64,000 bases of DNA from Bacteroidota bacterium (GTDB lineage Bacteria > Bacteroidota > Bacteroidia > Chitinophagales > Chitinophagaceae), in contig VBAR01000001.1 of the NCBI GenBank assembly GCA_005882315.1, forward strand, positions 1,623,736 through 1,687,735. Direction: 5' to 3'. How positions within the stretch are numbered: position 1 is the stretch's first letter; the number at the start of each line of letters is the position of its first letter. Shown one piece after another: positions 15,648 to 25,122 of this stretch. The notes below the pieces were generated by a model. It did not search any database and was not told where the DNA came from. It saw nothing but the letters and a program-made list of their open reading frames with translations. The translations under genes were made by a program, and so were the position numbers.

Positions 15648-16424
15648 ATGCAATTCGAAATCAAACAACAGGATAAGTTCAGATTTGTAGAAGAAGGGGA
15701 GGGTGAGCCGCTCATCCTGCTGCATGGCCTGTTTGGTGCACTCAGCAATTTTGAACCGCTTATTAGTTATTTCAAAAACTATAATAAGGTTATAGTACCC
15801 CTGTTGCCTTTATACGATCTTGATATTTTACATACATCAGTTGGTGGGTTGGCGAAATTCGTGCTTAAGTTTATTGATGCAAGAGGCTATGAAAATATTC
15901 ACCTGCTTGGTAACTCAATGGGTGGCCATGTTGGGCTGATTCATGTACTGAAGCATCCGGAAAAAATAAAATCATTGATACTTACCGGCAGTTCTGGTTT
16001 ATTTGAAAACGGAATGGGAGACAGCTATCCCAAACGTGGCGATTATGAATACATCAAAACCAAAACAGAACTGACTTTTCATGATCCGAAAACAGCCTCC
16101 AAGGAATTGGTAGATGAAGTTTATGCTATTGTGAACAACCGGATAAAAGCAATAAAAATTATTGCACTGGCAAAAAGTGCAATCCGCAATAATCTCGGCT
16201 CCGAATTAAGTAAAGTAAAACTGCCGACATTGCTGATATGGGGAAATAATGATACCATCACACCGCCTTTTGTAGCCAAGGAGTTTAATAAGCTGATGCC
16301 AAACAGCGAACTGTATTTTATTGATAAATGCGGGCATGCCCCTATGATGGAAGTTCCGGATGAGTTCAATGCCATCCTGCACAAATTTTTGAAAAAACTG
16401 AATGAGCCTGCAACAATTAGCTAA
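15648..16424 (+). CDS. Alpha/beta hydrolase
   Basis: 258 aa, single-domain alpha/beta fold. Oxyanion HG motif LILLHGLFG (about 23-31), nucleophile elbow LLGNSMGGH near residue 88, acid in LIWGNNDTITPP (near 200) and His in DKCGHAPMMEVP (near 228) complete the triad. There is no signal peptide, so it is cytoplasmic. The GNSMGG elbow occurs in meta-cleavage hydrolases and related esterases; the substrate cannot be named. The start ATG at 15648 leaves no upstream alternative. A CBS-domain gene follows 24 bases later. Confidence 0.88.
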   Translation: MQFEIKQQDKFRFVEEGEGEPLILLHGLFGALSNFEPLISYFKNYNKVIVPLLPLYDLDILHTSVGGLAKFVLKFIDARGYENIHLLGNSMGGHVGLIHVLKHPEKIKSLILTGSSGLFENGMGDSYPKRGDYEYIKTKTELTFHDPKTASKELVDEVYAIVNNRIKAIKIIALAKSAIRNNLGSELSKVKLPTLLIWGNNDTITPPFVAKEFNKLMPNSELYFIDKCGHAPMMEVPDEFNAILHKFLKKLNEPATIS

Positions 16425-16448
16425 GTGTAGGTGTCTCATATAATATAA

Positions 16449-17123
16449 ATGCCGCTATCCATGTTATCCCGTGATTTGCTTACGCAAACATTACCCCATC
16501 TGAAAATGCATGATACAATCTATCATGCACTGCAAATGATGAATGACTATCATATTGCTCATCTGCCGGTAGTGGAGGATGAAAAATTTGCAGGGCTGGT
16601 AAGTGAAGAAATATTGTTACATGCAGAAGATGATAATGCAGCCGTGGAAACTCTTCAACAGGGCTTTGTCAATATATCAGTTAAAGACAATGAACACCTG
16701 CTTTCTGCTATCCAGGAAACAGTGGAAAATGACCTTTCAATAATGCCAGTCGTTAATGAGGATAATGAACTGCTCGGTTGTATTACTAAAACGGATTTAT
16801 TGAAAAATGCTTCCGCCTTTATGAGCCTGAACGAACCCGGCGGTATTGTGGTGCTGGAAATGGATCCCAAACAATATTCATTTAATGAGCTGAGCCGCCT
16901 GGTGGAAAACAATGATGCACAGATCACACAATTAAATACCTCTACTGACAGCTCAACCGGGCTGATGATGGTTACCATAAAGATCAATAAAGCTGATGTG
17001 GCCGATCTGGTATCATCCTTGCAAAGACATGAGTATAATGTAAAGTATTACTTCGGCGAGGAATTGTACGAAAACGAAGTGCGGAGTAACTATGAAAACC
17101 TCATGAATTACCTTAAAATCTGA
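16449..17123 (+). CDS. CBS domain pair protein
   Basis: 224 aa. Two tandem CBS motifs lie at about residues 8-63 (DTIYHALQMMNDYHIAHLPVVEDEKFAGLVSEE) and 72-128 (EHLLSAIQETVENDLSIMPVVNEDNELLGCITKTDLL). A C-terminal ACT-like region (about 135-205) includes GGIVVLEMDPKQYSFNELSRLVENNDAQI. CBS pairs bind adenine nucleotides, so a nucleotide-responsive regulator is likely. It lies just upstream of the nadK/uppS/bamA block, an arrangement familiar from other Bacteroidota. Start is the ATG at 16449; a second Met four codons later is possible. Confidence 0.88.
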   Translation: MPLSMLSRDLLTQTLPHLKMHDTIYHALQMMNDYHIAHLPVVEDEKFAGLVSEEILLHAEDDNAAVETLQQGFVNISVKDNEHLLSAIQETVENDLSIMPVVNEDNELLGCITKTDLLKNASAFMSLNEPGGIVVLEMDPKQYSFNELSRLVENNDAQITQLNTSTDSSTGLMMVTIKINKADVADLVSSLQRHEYNVKYYFGEELYENEVRSNYENLMNYLKI

Positions 17124-17222
17124 TGGCTTTACTTATCTATTAAGCCATTAAAATTCATATCCACCTATAGGGTATGGAATCTGAACAAAAGCCGGTAATT
17201 TAGTCGCCAGTGTAGAAAACCA

Positions 17223-18683
17223 ATGCTTGGACTTTATAAATATCTTTTTGCGATTGTTATCGTTTTTTCCGGGGCCTATGTAAATGCGCAGTCGCAGTTA
17301 GGGCAGCCGGCAGAAGACTCATCTGCAACAACAGCCAGGCTTGTTAAAGATGCCCAACCATATTCCAACACCATTTTTACCGTAAGAAATATTTTTATAA
17401 CGGGTAATAAAAAAACAAGGGAAAGCATTATCCTTCGGGAGCTGGTATTTAAAAAAGACGAACAATATACGCTGCAGGACCTGACAAATAAGTTTGAGTT
17501 GTCTAAAAGTCTTTTAATGAACACAGCTTTATTTCATGATGCAATTATTTCATTAAAAGAATTTGAAGGAAGTGAAATAGATGTGCTGGTTGCAGTAACA
17601 GAACGATGGTATATATTTCCATTACCTTACCTGAAGCCAGTTGATCGGAATCTTAATCAATGGCTATTTGAACAACATGCAAGGCTTGATAGGACAAACT
17701 ACGGTTTCAAAATAAATTATAATAATATTACCGGCCGAAATGATAAGCTGAAGACAACCTTTATGACAGGATATACAAAACAGGCGTCATTTAGTTATGA
17801 AAGACCTTTCATAGATAAAAAAATGAGATTCGGGTTAAAAGTTTCTGCATCAACCGGTAAAACAAGAGAAGTAAATTATTCTACACTGAATAATAAACAA
17901 CAGTTCCTGAATGACAATGACAATTATCTCTATCATTTTACAAGGGCTGGGTTTGAACTCAGTTATCGCAAAGCGATCCGAACTAAACATCGTTTTGGGT
18001 TCAATTTTATTAGTGAAAAAGTAAATGATACTATACTAACGTTAAACCCCTCTTATTATCCGAATGAAAGAAATGAAATAGCCTACCCGGAATTTTATTA
18101 CATCATGCAGTATTTTAATCTCGATTATAATCCTTACCCGACAAAAGGATATGCCACAGAATTTTCATTATACAAAAAAGGACTGAACCAGCAAATCAAC
18201 CTCTGGCAACTGGCATTAAAAGCATCTGGCTATTGGCCGCTGAATAATAAAACCTTTATTAATCTCAGGAGTTTTGCTGCGATAAAACTACCCTTCAAGC
18301 AACCGTTCTCCAATCAACAGATGCTTGGTTACAGTGATGTATTTATGCAGGGCTATGAATATTATGTGATAGATGGTGTGGCCGGCGTTTATATTAAAGC
18401 AAGTTTTACAAAAGAGTTACTCAGGTTCAATATCGGCATCCCGCAAAATAAATTGACAGATAATAAAAGGATACCCTTCCGAATTTATGGAAAAGTATTC
18501 GGCAATACCGGGTATGTTCATCACCCTGATGCGAAGGAAAATGTATTATCCAACCGCCTGTTAAGCTCCGCAGGTTTCGGTATTGATATCGTTACATTTT
18601 ATGATTTTGTACTCAAACTCGAATGGTCATTCAACCAATTAGGCCAAAACGGGCTATTTTTACACAGGCGAACAACTTTTTAG
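17223..18683 (+). CDS. POTRA-plus-barrel outer membrane protein (BamA/TamA superfamily)
   Basis: 486 aa. Signal peptide about 1-22 (VNAQ cleavage). One POTRA-like domain at roughly 50-125: FTVRNIFITGNKKTRESIILRELVFKKDEQYTLQDL, FELSKSLLMNTALFHDAIISL, IDVLVAVTERWYIFPLPYL. A beta-barrel follows, built of strands such as RFGLKVSASTGKT, LDYNPYPTKGYATEFSLYKKG and FGIDIVTFYDFVLKLEWSFNQLG. It is about half the size of the BamA at 21681, so it looks like a single-POTRA Omp85 relative. Its role (protein or lipid insertion) is unknown. The location just before nadK and bamA suggests envelope biogenesis. Confidence 0.78.
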   Translation: MLGLYKYLFAIVIVFSGAYVNAQSQLGQPAEDSSATTARLVKDAQPYSNTIFTVRNIFITGNKKTRESIILRELVFKKDEQYTLQDLTNKFELSKSLLMNTALFHDAIISLKEFEGSEIDVLVAVTERWYIFPLPYLKPVDRNLNQWLFEQHARLDRTNYGFKINYNNITGRNDKLKTTFMTGYTKQASFSYERPFIDKKMRFGLKVSASTGKTREVNYSTLNNKQQFLNDNDNYLYHFTRAGFELSYRKAIRTKHRFGFNFISEKVNDTILTLNPSYYPNERNEIAYPEFYYIMQYFNLDYNPYPTKGYATEFSLYKKGLNQQINLWQLALKASGYWPLNNKTFINLRSFAAIKLPFKQPFSNQQMLGYSDVFMQGYEYYVIDGVAGVYIKASFTKELLRFNIGIPQNKLTDNKRIPFRIYGKVFGNTGYVHHPDAKENVLSNRLLSSAGFGIDIVTFYDFVLKLEWSFNQLGQNGLFLHRRTTF

Positions 18684-18698
18684 TAGAAAAATTTCTAC
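18683..18698. promoter_or_regulatory. Third copy of the GTAGAA-N4-TTCTAC palindrome
   Basis: GTAGAA, spacer AAAT, TTCTAC. The arms are identical to the palindromes at 36209 and 40353; only the spacer differs. It overlaps the last base of the preceding stop codon and lies 54 bases before the nadK ATG. No T-run follows, so it is not an obvious terminator. It may be a genuine regulator site or a chance match. Confidence 0.4.
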
Positions 18699-18752
18699 AT
18701 CCACTATAATTAATAAATAACATATTGTTCGCTATTCACCTAATTCTGATAA

Positions 18753-19631
18753 ATGAAAGCAGCAATATACAGCCGGGTAATGATCGATGAACAGCATGAT
18801 GATGTGCAATTGTTTTTTGATGAGCTCGACAAACAAAAAATTACTCCGGTCGTTTTTCTTCCTTTTTTTAATGAGATACACGGAAAAATAAATTTTCCTT
18901 CTACCACAGAAACATTTTCTGCATCAGCCGACCTGAATGCAGATGTGGAATTCATTATTAGCCTTGGTGGTGATGGGACCCTGCTCGATACCATCACTCT
19001 GGTTCGTGATAAAAAGATATCGATTATGGGAATCAATTTCGGCCGCCTCGGCTTTCTCGCAGGTATTGGTCGAAATGAAGTGGCGACTGCAGTAAAGGCA
19101 ATTGCCAAACGTACACATGTGGTAGATAAGCGGAGCCTTATTCATCTCGATGCCGATGCGCCGCTATTCGGAGAAATACCCTATGCCTTAAATGAATTTG
19201 CAATTCATAAAAGAGATGTAGCTTCTATGATAAAAATTCATACTTACGTCAATGGCGAATTTTTAAATACTTATTGGGCTGATGGTTTGATCGTAGCGAC
19301 ACCAACGGGTAGTACAGGTTATTCATTAAGCTGTAATGGCCCCATCATATTTCCTGACAGCGGCAATTTTGTAATTACCCCCGTAGCACCGCACAACCTT
19401 AATGTACGTCCGATAGTAGTGCCTGATTCTAATATCATATCCTTTGAAGTGGAAAGCCGGGATGAAAACATTATAGTGGCGATGGATAGCCGCCGTGAGA
19501 TCATCAACCGGAATATTCAACTGGCGGTACGCAAAGAAGAGTTTACAGTTCAACTGGTGCGGCTCAGCGAGAATAACTTTCTGCAAACCCTCCGCAATAA
19601 ACTCACCTGGGGCCTGGATAAAAGAAATTAA
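18753..19631 (+). CDS. nadK: NAD kinase
   Basis: 292 aa. It phosphorylates NAD to NADP in the cytoplasm. Motifs: FIISLGGDGTLLDTI (GGDGT), GINFGRLGFLAG, LNEFAIHKRD (NE/D), and TPTGSTGYSLSCNGPIIFPD for the nucleotide site. Start is the ATG at 18753. It opens the block that continues with a DUF6089 barrel protein, uppS and bamA on the same strand. Confidence 0.95.
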   Translation: MKAAIYSRVMIDEQHDDVQLFFDELDKQKITPVVFLPFFNEIHGKINFPSTTETFSASADLNADVEFIISLGGDGTLLDTITLVRDKKISIMGINFGRLGFLAGIGRNEVATAVKAIAKRTHVVDKRSLIHLDADAPLFGEIPYALNEFAIHKRDVASMIKIHTYVNGEFLNTYWADGLIVATPTGSTGYSLSCNGPIIFPDSGNFVITPVAPHNLNVRPIVVPDSNIISFEVESRDENIIVAMDSRREIINRNIQLAVRKEEFTVQLVRLSENNFLQTLRNKLTWGLDKRN

Positions 19632-19751
19632 CCCCTCAAAGGGCAGTTTAGCTGTGGCCATTTTCAATTTTTAACAGGTAAAATTTGCTACCCGATAAAA
19701 GAAAATAGCTATTTTTATCGTTCTTAGAAATACGGTATTTCAATTCAGGAT

Positions 19752-20609
19752 ATGAGAAATTTTTTTGCTACGCTTATTGTTGGTTTATGTTGTTTTGCTT
19801 CCACACAAATGCAGGCTCAGGATGCTGTAAAGCAGGAAGGTGAATTTGGCCTCGGCCTTGGTGTCGGCCATTATTTTGGCGACCTGAACACGAGGGCAAA
19901 AATTAACCGGCCTAAAATGGCCGGCACTGTTTTTTTTCGTAAAAATTTTGGTAACTATATCGCAGCAAGAGTAAGTGCCAGCTATGCGAGACTGGGTTAT
20001 TCTGACCGTTACAATACACATAATACGACCATGCTTACCCGCAACCTGAGTTTCAATACCAATGTATGGGAACTTTCACTGCAGGGTGATTTTAATTTTT
20101 TCCGCTTTATGCCCGGTGAGCCGGAGTACAGTTTTACTCCTTATATCACAATAGGTGTAGGTGTATTCAGTTACGATCCCTTTGCCTATCTGCGTGGCGA
20201 AAAAGTTCTGCTGCGCCAGTTAGGAACGGAAGGGCAGGGGAGCTCATTATATCCAGACCGCAAGCAATATGGTTCTACAGCTATGTGTATTCCTCTTGGC
20301 GTGGGTATAAAATATGCACTCAACGACCGTATCAATATTGGTTTTGAGATCTTACACCGATTTACAAATACGGATTACCTTGATGATGTAAGCATGACTT
20401 ATGTGAATGCTGCGGCGGTATTTCCTGCTAATCCGGATGGTAGTGCTTCCAATGGTTATTTACTCCATGACCGTTCTTACGAATTGGGCGAACCAATCGG
20501 CATTGACGGCCGTCAGCGTGGTAATGACCAGCAAAAAGATCAGTTTGTAACTGCCATGTTCCATGTTACATTCAACCTCCAATCGTATAAATGTCCTACG
20601 GCAAATTGA
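19752..20609 (+). CDS. DUF6089 outer membrane beta-barrel protein
   Basis: 285 aa. Signal peptide about 1-22 (STQMQAQ). The mature N-terminus EGEFGLGLGVGHYFGDLNTR is typical of the DUF6089 family that neighbours uppS-bamA in many Bacteroidota. Barrel strands follow (YIAARVSASYARLGY, YSFTPYITIGVGVFSY, CIPLGVGIKYALNDRINIGFEILHRFT). The end FHVTFNLQSYKC is an outer-membrane-type strand. Function is undescribed; its constant place beside bamA suggests a part in envelope assembly. Confidence 0.85.
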   Translation: MRNFFATLIVGLCCFASTQMQAQDAVKQEGEFGLGLGVGHYFGDLNTRAKINRPKMAGTVFFRKNFGNYIAARVSASYARLGYSDRYNTHNTTMLTRNLSFNTNVWELSLQGDFNFFRFMPGEPEYSFTPYITIGVGVFSYDPFAYLRGEKVLLRQLGTEGQGSSLYPDRKQYGSTAMCIPLGVGIKYALNDRINIGFEILHRFTNTDYLDDVSMTYVNAAAVFPANPDGSASNGYLLHDRSYELGEPIGIDGRQRGNDQQKDQFVTAMFHVTFNLQSYKCPTAN

Positions 20610-20669
20610 GTTACTGATTATTTGATGGATAGATTATAGCGTATTAAACGATTATAATAAAAGTAGCCA

Positions 20670-20692
20670 CGGCAATGATCGCCGGTTTTTTT
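20670..20692 (+). terminator. Possible terminator after the DUF6089 gene
   Basis: A short CGGC/GCCG stem (20670-20673 with 20681-20684) with a 7-base loop is followed by seven T. The stem is weak, but the T-run is good. It lies before an independent promoter box for uppS. Confidence 0.45.
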
Positions 20693-20730
20693 GATTATAT
20701 CTTTTAACTAAACACAAATTCAATTCTCTT

Positions 20731-20738
20731 TACTTTTG
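20731..20738 (+). promoter_or_regulatory. -7 box of uppS
   Basis: TACTTTTG is an exact TAnnTTTG match, 13 bases before the uppS ATG. Confidence 0.55.
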
Positions 20739-20751
20739 CGTTCATAGCATC

Positions 20752-21498
20752 ATGTCTCAGTTATTAGAACATATCGATAAGTCATATTTGCCCCGCCATA
20801 TCGCTATCATTATGGATGGAAATGGTCGCTGGGCAAAAGAGAAAGGAGAGGACAGGCTTTTTGGCCATTTTCATGGAGTAGAAAGTGTACGCAATATTGT
20901 AGAGGGTTGTGCTGAACTTGGGATTGGATATCTCACCCTTTATGCTTTCAGTACCGAAAATTGGGACCGTCCTGAGTATGAAGTAGTAGGGTTGATGGAA
21001 TTATTGGTGACGACGATCAGAAAGGAAGTTGAAAGCCTGGATAAAAATAATATCCGTCTGCATGTGATCGGAGATATGAATATGCTGCCCGATTATGCCC
21101 GTAAGGAACTCAATGAAGCATTGGAATTTACCAAAGACAATACAGGGCTCAACCTCATTATGGCGCTTAGCTATAGCGGCCGTTGGGAATTGCTTAATGC
21201 TGTAAAGTCAATTGCCCACGAAGTAAAAAAAGGCAACCTGAAAGTGGAGGAAATAGACCAGGATATTCTTCAGAAACACCTGACCACCAGTGCTTTTCCT
21301 GACCCAGAATTGATGATACGAACCAGCGGCGAATACCGCATCAGCAATTTCCTTTTGTATCAACTTGCCTATGCTGAACTTTATTTTACCAATGTTCGCT
21401 GGCCCGACTTTCGGAAAGAAAATCTTTACGAAGCTATACTTGACTATCAAGGTCGTGAGCGGAGATTTGGTAAAACAAGTGAACAATTGGTGAGTTAG
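20752..21498 (+). CDS. uppS: Isoprenyl transferase (undecaprenyl diphosphate synthase)
   Basis: 248 aa, standard length. It condenses isopentenyl diphosphate onto farnesyl diphosphate in cis to make the C55 carrier used by peptidoglycan and glycan synthesis. Seen: HIAIIMDGNGRWAKEKGEDRLFGH (catalytic Asp, phosphate-binding Gly-Arg), LTLYAFSTENWDRP, and LMIRTSGEYRISNFLLYQLAYAELYF. bamA follows on the same strand after 182 bases with no visible terminator. Confidence 0.96.
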   Translation: MSQLLEHIDKSYLPRHIAIIMDGNGRWAKEKGEDRLFGHFHGVESVRNIVEGCAELGIGYLTLYAFSTENWDRPEYEVVGLMELLVTTIRKEVESLDKNNIRLHVIGDMNMLPDYARKELNEALEFTKDNTGLNLIMALSYSGRWELLNAVKSIAHEVKKGNLKVEEIDQDILQKHLTTSAFPDPELMIRTSGEYRISNFLLYQLAYAELYFTNVRWPDFRKENLYEAILDYQGRERRFGKTSEQLVS

Positions 21499-21680
21499 TC
21501 ATGAGCCAAAATGAAACTTCAATTTGAATAATTTTACAATCCTGACCTCGGTCATTAATTTGAAAGATTTGACCAATGTGACCACAATGACCATTTTACT
21601 AATCTTCTTTAACAAACACTTCAACTTTTTACCGTTATTTTGCCGCCTGAACTGAAAATGCTCAGACCAGAACACTTATT

Positions 21681-24392
21681 ATGCATAAATTTTTACTGAG
21701 AATCGGCTTTTTACTGTTGATCACCGTGTCCGCAGGACCACAGCTATTAGCCCAGGACCCTACTTCTGTGGATGTGAACCTACTGAATTGGCCGAATCAA
21801 AAGATAGCTCGTGAATATACCATCGCTGAAATAACAATTACCGGTGTACGTTATTTGGATACTGCAATTGTAAGTTCTATATCAGGCCTTCATCCCGGTG
21901 ATAAATTCGTTCATCCCGGTAATGATGTTTTTGCAAAAGCGATCAACAATCTTTGGCGCCAGAAATTATTTTCTAGTGTAAGAATTTATATCACAAAAAT
22001 TGTTGAGGATAAAGTCTGGATTGAAGTTAATCTTACAGAACGTCCGCGACTGGGTGATTTTAAATTTCATGGCGTAAAAAAATCTGAACTGGAAGACCTG
22101 CTTGGAAAAGTACAGTTGGCAAAACAAACAATTCTTACCGATGAAACCCGCCAGCGTATAAAAGAACAATCCATCAAGTTTTATAAAGAAAAAGGATATA
22201 ATAATACTACGGTAGATATAGAGGAAAGAACTGACTCGGGATATGTGAATTCTATTTATCTCGATATTTATGTGCTGAGAGGAATAAAAGTAAAAGTTGA
22301 CAACATTTCATTTTTTAACAACTACTCTGCACCTGACCTGAAGTTGAAAAAACAAATGAAGGGAACAAAAGAAATGACAAAGATCACTTTGTTTCCTTCT
22401 CATGAGCCCAGTCCTTATGGAGAAAGAAAAACTCCTTCTTACAAGGAGTACATGAAGGATAATGGTTATCTCTCTATATCTAAAACAAAGAATTTTTTGG
22501 ATCCTTATTTCCGATTCAAGCTATTCAGTTCAGCAAAATATGATGCAAAGAAATATGCAGAGGATAAAGAAAAGATCCTGAACTACTATAACTCTATTGG
22601 CCATCGTGATGCACAAATTGTTGCCGATACCTCTTATCCAACGTTGAAAGGTACACTGAACATCGACCTTAAAATAGAGGAAGGCCGCAGGTATTATTTC
22701 GGCAATATTGTGTGGAAGGGTAATGCCAAATACGGAGACTCTTTGCTGAACATGATCCTCGGCATACGAAAAGGTGATGTTTATAATATTGACATCCTCA
22801 ACAAGCGACTTGGAAAAGAACTTGCGCAGGATGCTCAGGACATCAGCAGCCTGTATATGGATGATGGTTATCTTTTTTTTCGTGCCGATGCGATAGAAAC
22901 TGCTGTTTATAACGACACTATAGATCATGAAATACGAATCATCGAAGGCCCGCAGGCAAGAATAAAAAATATAACTATTGCCGGTAATGATCGTACCAAG
23001 GATTATGTTATTCGTCGTGAATTGAGAACCGTACCCGGTGAATTGTTCCGCCGTTCAGACCTTATCCGTTCTCAACGTGAACTGGCTGCATTGAACTATT
23101 TTAACCAGGAAACAATCAACCCCGGGGTAGTTCCCAATGCTGATGACGGAACGGTTGATATTAACTGGTCATTGGAAGAAAAATCAAGCGACCAATTGGA
23201 ATTATCTGCTGGTTGGGGTGGTAATTTTGGATTGACAGGAACACTTGGTGTTTCATTCAACAATTTCTCCATTAAAAACTTTTTCAAAAAATCGGCGTGG
23301 GATCCATTACCACAGGGCGATGGGCAAAAACTGAGTGTACGTTATCAATCGAACGGAAGTGTTTTCCACTCTTATAGTTTTTCATTTACTGAGCCCTGGC
23401 TGGGTGGTAAAAAAAGAAATTCCTTTACTGTTGCTTATAATGCCAGTAAGTATTCAAATGGCTATAATTATCTAACCGGTCAAGTTGACAAGAAAAAATC
23501 TGATACCAATTATTTAAAAACAAATGGTATTACGATGTCACTTAGTAAACAATTGAAATGGCCAGATGATTATTTCAGCCTCATCTATGCATTTAACTAT
23601 ACAGAATATAAAATGCGGAATTATCCCATCTTCCCCGGAATGGATAATGGGGTTTCGCATAATGTCAGTTTTAAGATAGGCTTGCAGCGTTCATCCGTTT
23701 TTGATCCTATTTTCCCAAGGAGCGGATCTACAATGGCGATGAGTGTTCAGTTCACGCCACCTTATACTGCTATCGATAAAGATCTGGTCAACTCAACCAA
23801 TCCTTACGAAACACCTGAGTATCATAAATGGCGTTTCAGCGGTGACTGGTATGTACCGATCGGCCGTGCATTAGGTGCTGAAAAGAACAGGCAGTTAGTA
23901 ATGCGTATCGCAGCCAAATATGGTTTTATGGGCCGTTATAATCGCAAAATTGATTATTCGCCATTCGAACGTTTCCAGGTGGGTGATGCAGGCCTGACCA
24001 ATAACTTTGGTATGCTGGGTTATGATATCATTGCACATCGTGGTTATCCTGTTTATGAGTCATCTGATCCTACAGTGAATCCCGATCAACAACAAGCATC
24101 CCGCTTCTTTACTATTTTTAATAAATATACATTGGAGATGCGTTATCCATTGGTGATAAACCAGAGCAGCACCATTTATGGATTAACGTTTTTTGAAGCA
24201 GCCAACGGATGGTATGATTTTAAAGAGTATAACCCATTCCAACTACGTCGCAGTGTTGGTGTAGGTATGCGTTTCTATTTGCCAATGTTTGGCTTGCTGG
24301 GCTTTGATTACGGAATTGGATTAGATGTATTGCCGGGTAGTAATACAAAGCGTAACAGGTTTACATTTATGTTGGGCTATGAACCGGAATAA
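21681..24392 (+). CDS. bamA: Outer membrane protein assembly factor BamA
   Basis: 903 aa. Signal peptide about 1-25 (PQLLAQ). Five POTRA-like modules span roughly residues 45-470, shown by repeats such as YTIAEITITGVRYLD, RPRLGDFKFHGVKKSELEDLL, GRRYYFGNIVWKGNAKY and RIKNITIAGNDRTKDYVIRREL. A 16-strand barrel follows from about 490, ending FGLLGFDYGIGLDVLPG and FTFMLGYEPE. It folds and inserts beta-barrel proteins. Two Skp/OmpH periplasmic chaperones follow directly, a functional grouping. Larger than the E. coli protein (about 810), as in other Bacteroidota. Confidence 0.95.
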   Translation: MHKFLLRIGFLLLITVSAGPQLLAQDPTSVDVNLLNWPNQKIAREYTIAEITITGVRYLDTAIVSSISGLHPGDKFVHPGNDVFAKAINNLWRQKLFSSVRIYITKIVEDKVWIEVNLTERPRLGDFKFHGVKKSELEDLLGKVQLAKQTILTDETRQRIKEQSIKFYKEKGYNNTTVDIEERTDSGYVNSIYLDIYVLRGIKVKVDNISFFNNYSAPDLKLKKQMKGTKEMTKITLFPSHEPSPYGERKTPSYKEYMKDNGYLSISKTKNFLDPYFRFKLFSSAKYDAKKYAEDKEKILNYYNSIGHRDAQIVADTSYPTLKGTLNIDLKIEEGRRYYFGNIVWKGNAKYGDSLLNMILGIRKGDVYNIDILNKRLGKELAQDAQDISSLYMDDGYLFFRADAIETAVYNDTIDHEIRIIEGPQARIKNITIAGNDRTKDYVIRRELRTVPGELFRRSDLIRSQRELAALNYFNQETINPGVVPNADDGTVDINWSLEEKSSDQLELSAGWGGNFGLTGTLGVSFNNFSIKNFFKKSAWDPLPQGDGQKLSVRYQSNGSVFHSYSFSFTEPWLGGKKRNSFTVAYNASKYSNGYNYLTGQVDKKKSDTNYLKTNGITMSLSKQLKWPDDYFSLIYAFNYTEYKMRNYPIFPGMDNGVSHNVSFKIGLQRSSVFDPIFPRSGSTMAMSVQFTPPYTAIDKDLVNSTNPYETPEYHKWRFSGDWYVPIGRALGAEKNRQLVMRIAAKYGFMGRYNRKIDYSPFERFQVGDAGLTNNFGMLGYDIIAHRGYPVYESSDPTVNPDQQQASRFFTIFNKYTLEMRYPLVINQSSTIYGLTFFEAANGWYDFKEYNPFQLRRSVGVGMRFYLPMFGLLGFDYGIGLDVLPGSNTKRNRFTFMLGYEPE

Positions 24393-24534
24393 AAATTTAG
24401 TTTAACAATAATTAATTTGATTGTAAATACCACGGCGTTATTATTGATGTAACCAACAACATTGCTTCTATTAAGCTTTCGTTGCGTCGCACTTTTTTAC
24501 GTTCGGTAATTCTATTCATCTAAAATTGTCTACC

Positions 24535-25047
24535 ATGAAAAAGTTAGTACTTGCATTGGGTTTTGTAATCATGTCTTGTGCCGCTGTTCTGGCTCAGAAA
24601 TACGCCATCATTGATACAAGATATATCCTTGATAAAATGCCAGAGTATAAAACTGCACAAAAAAAGTTGGATGATATTGCTGCTGACTGGCAAAAAGATA
24701 TTGATACCAAACAAGCAGACTTAGATAAAATGTATAAGGATTTTGAAGCCGAGCAGGTTATGTTAAGTGACGAGTTGAAGAAAAAAAGAGAGGACCAGCT
24801 CTTTATGAAAGAAAAAGAACTCCGTGACCTTCAGCGCAAACGCTTTGGTTTTGAGGGGGATCTGTTTAAGAAAAGACAGGAATTGATCAAACCGATACAG
24901 GATAAAGTGTTTAATGCCGTACAGAAAATGGCCGTGTCAAGAGGCTACGATTTTGTATTGGACAAAAGTGAGGGAATTACCATTATATTTGCCGACCCAA
25001 AACTGGACAGGAGTGAAGATGTACTGAAAGACCTGGGGGTGAAATAG
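24535..25047 (+). CDS. OmpH/Skp family periplasmic chaperone, first copy
   Basis: 170 aa from the ATG at 24535 (MKKLVLALGFVIMSCAAVLAQ, a Sec signal); a TTG three codons up is a poorer start. After cleavage, KYAIIDTRYILDKMPEYKTAQKKLDDIAADWQKDI leads into a long charged coiled coil (about 45-115, rich in K/E/D) and a compact C-terminus (AVSRGYDFVLDKSEGITIIFADP). This matches Skp, whose trimer holds unfolded outer membrane proteins. It sits between bamA and a second ompH copy, so it probably delivers clients to BamA. Confidence 0.93.
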   Translation: MKKLVLALGFVIMSCAAVLAQKYAIIDTRYILDKMPEYKTAQKKLDDIAADWQKDIDTKQADLDKMYKDFEAEQVMLSDELKKKREDQLFMKEKELRDLQRKRFGFEGDLFKKRQELIKPIQDKVFNAVQKMAVSRGYDFVLDKSEGITIIFADPKLDRSEDVLKDLGVK

Positions 25048-25122
25048 GGTGTTAAAAAAAACTAAAGCAAGCAACTAAATCCTTTTTAAAGGACTCTTAA
25101 TAAGCAAACAATAAAAAACAAA

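Noticed and set aside
17223-24392. The 17223 gene as a second full BamA
   Set aside because: It is half the length with a single POTRA-like region; only the gene at 21681 has the multi-POTRA layout of BamA.
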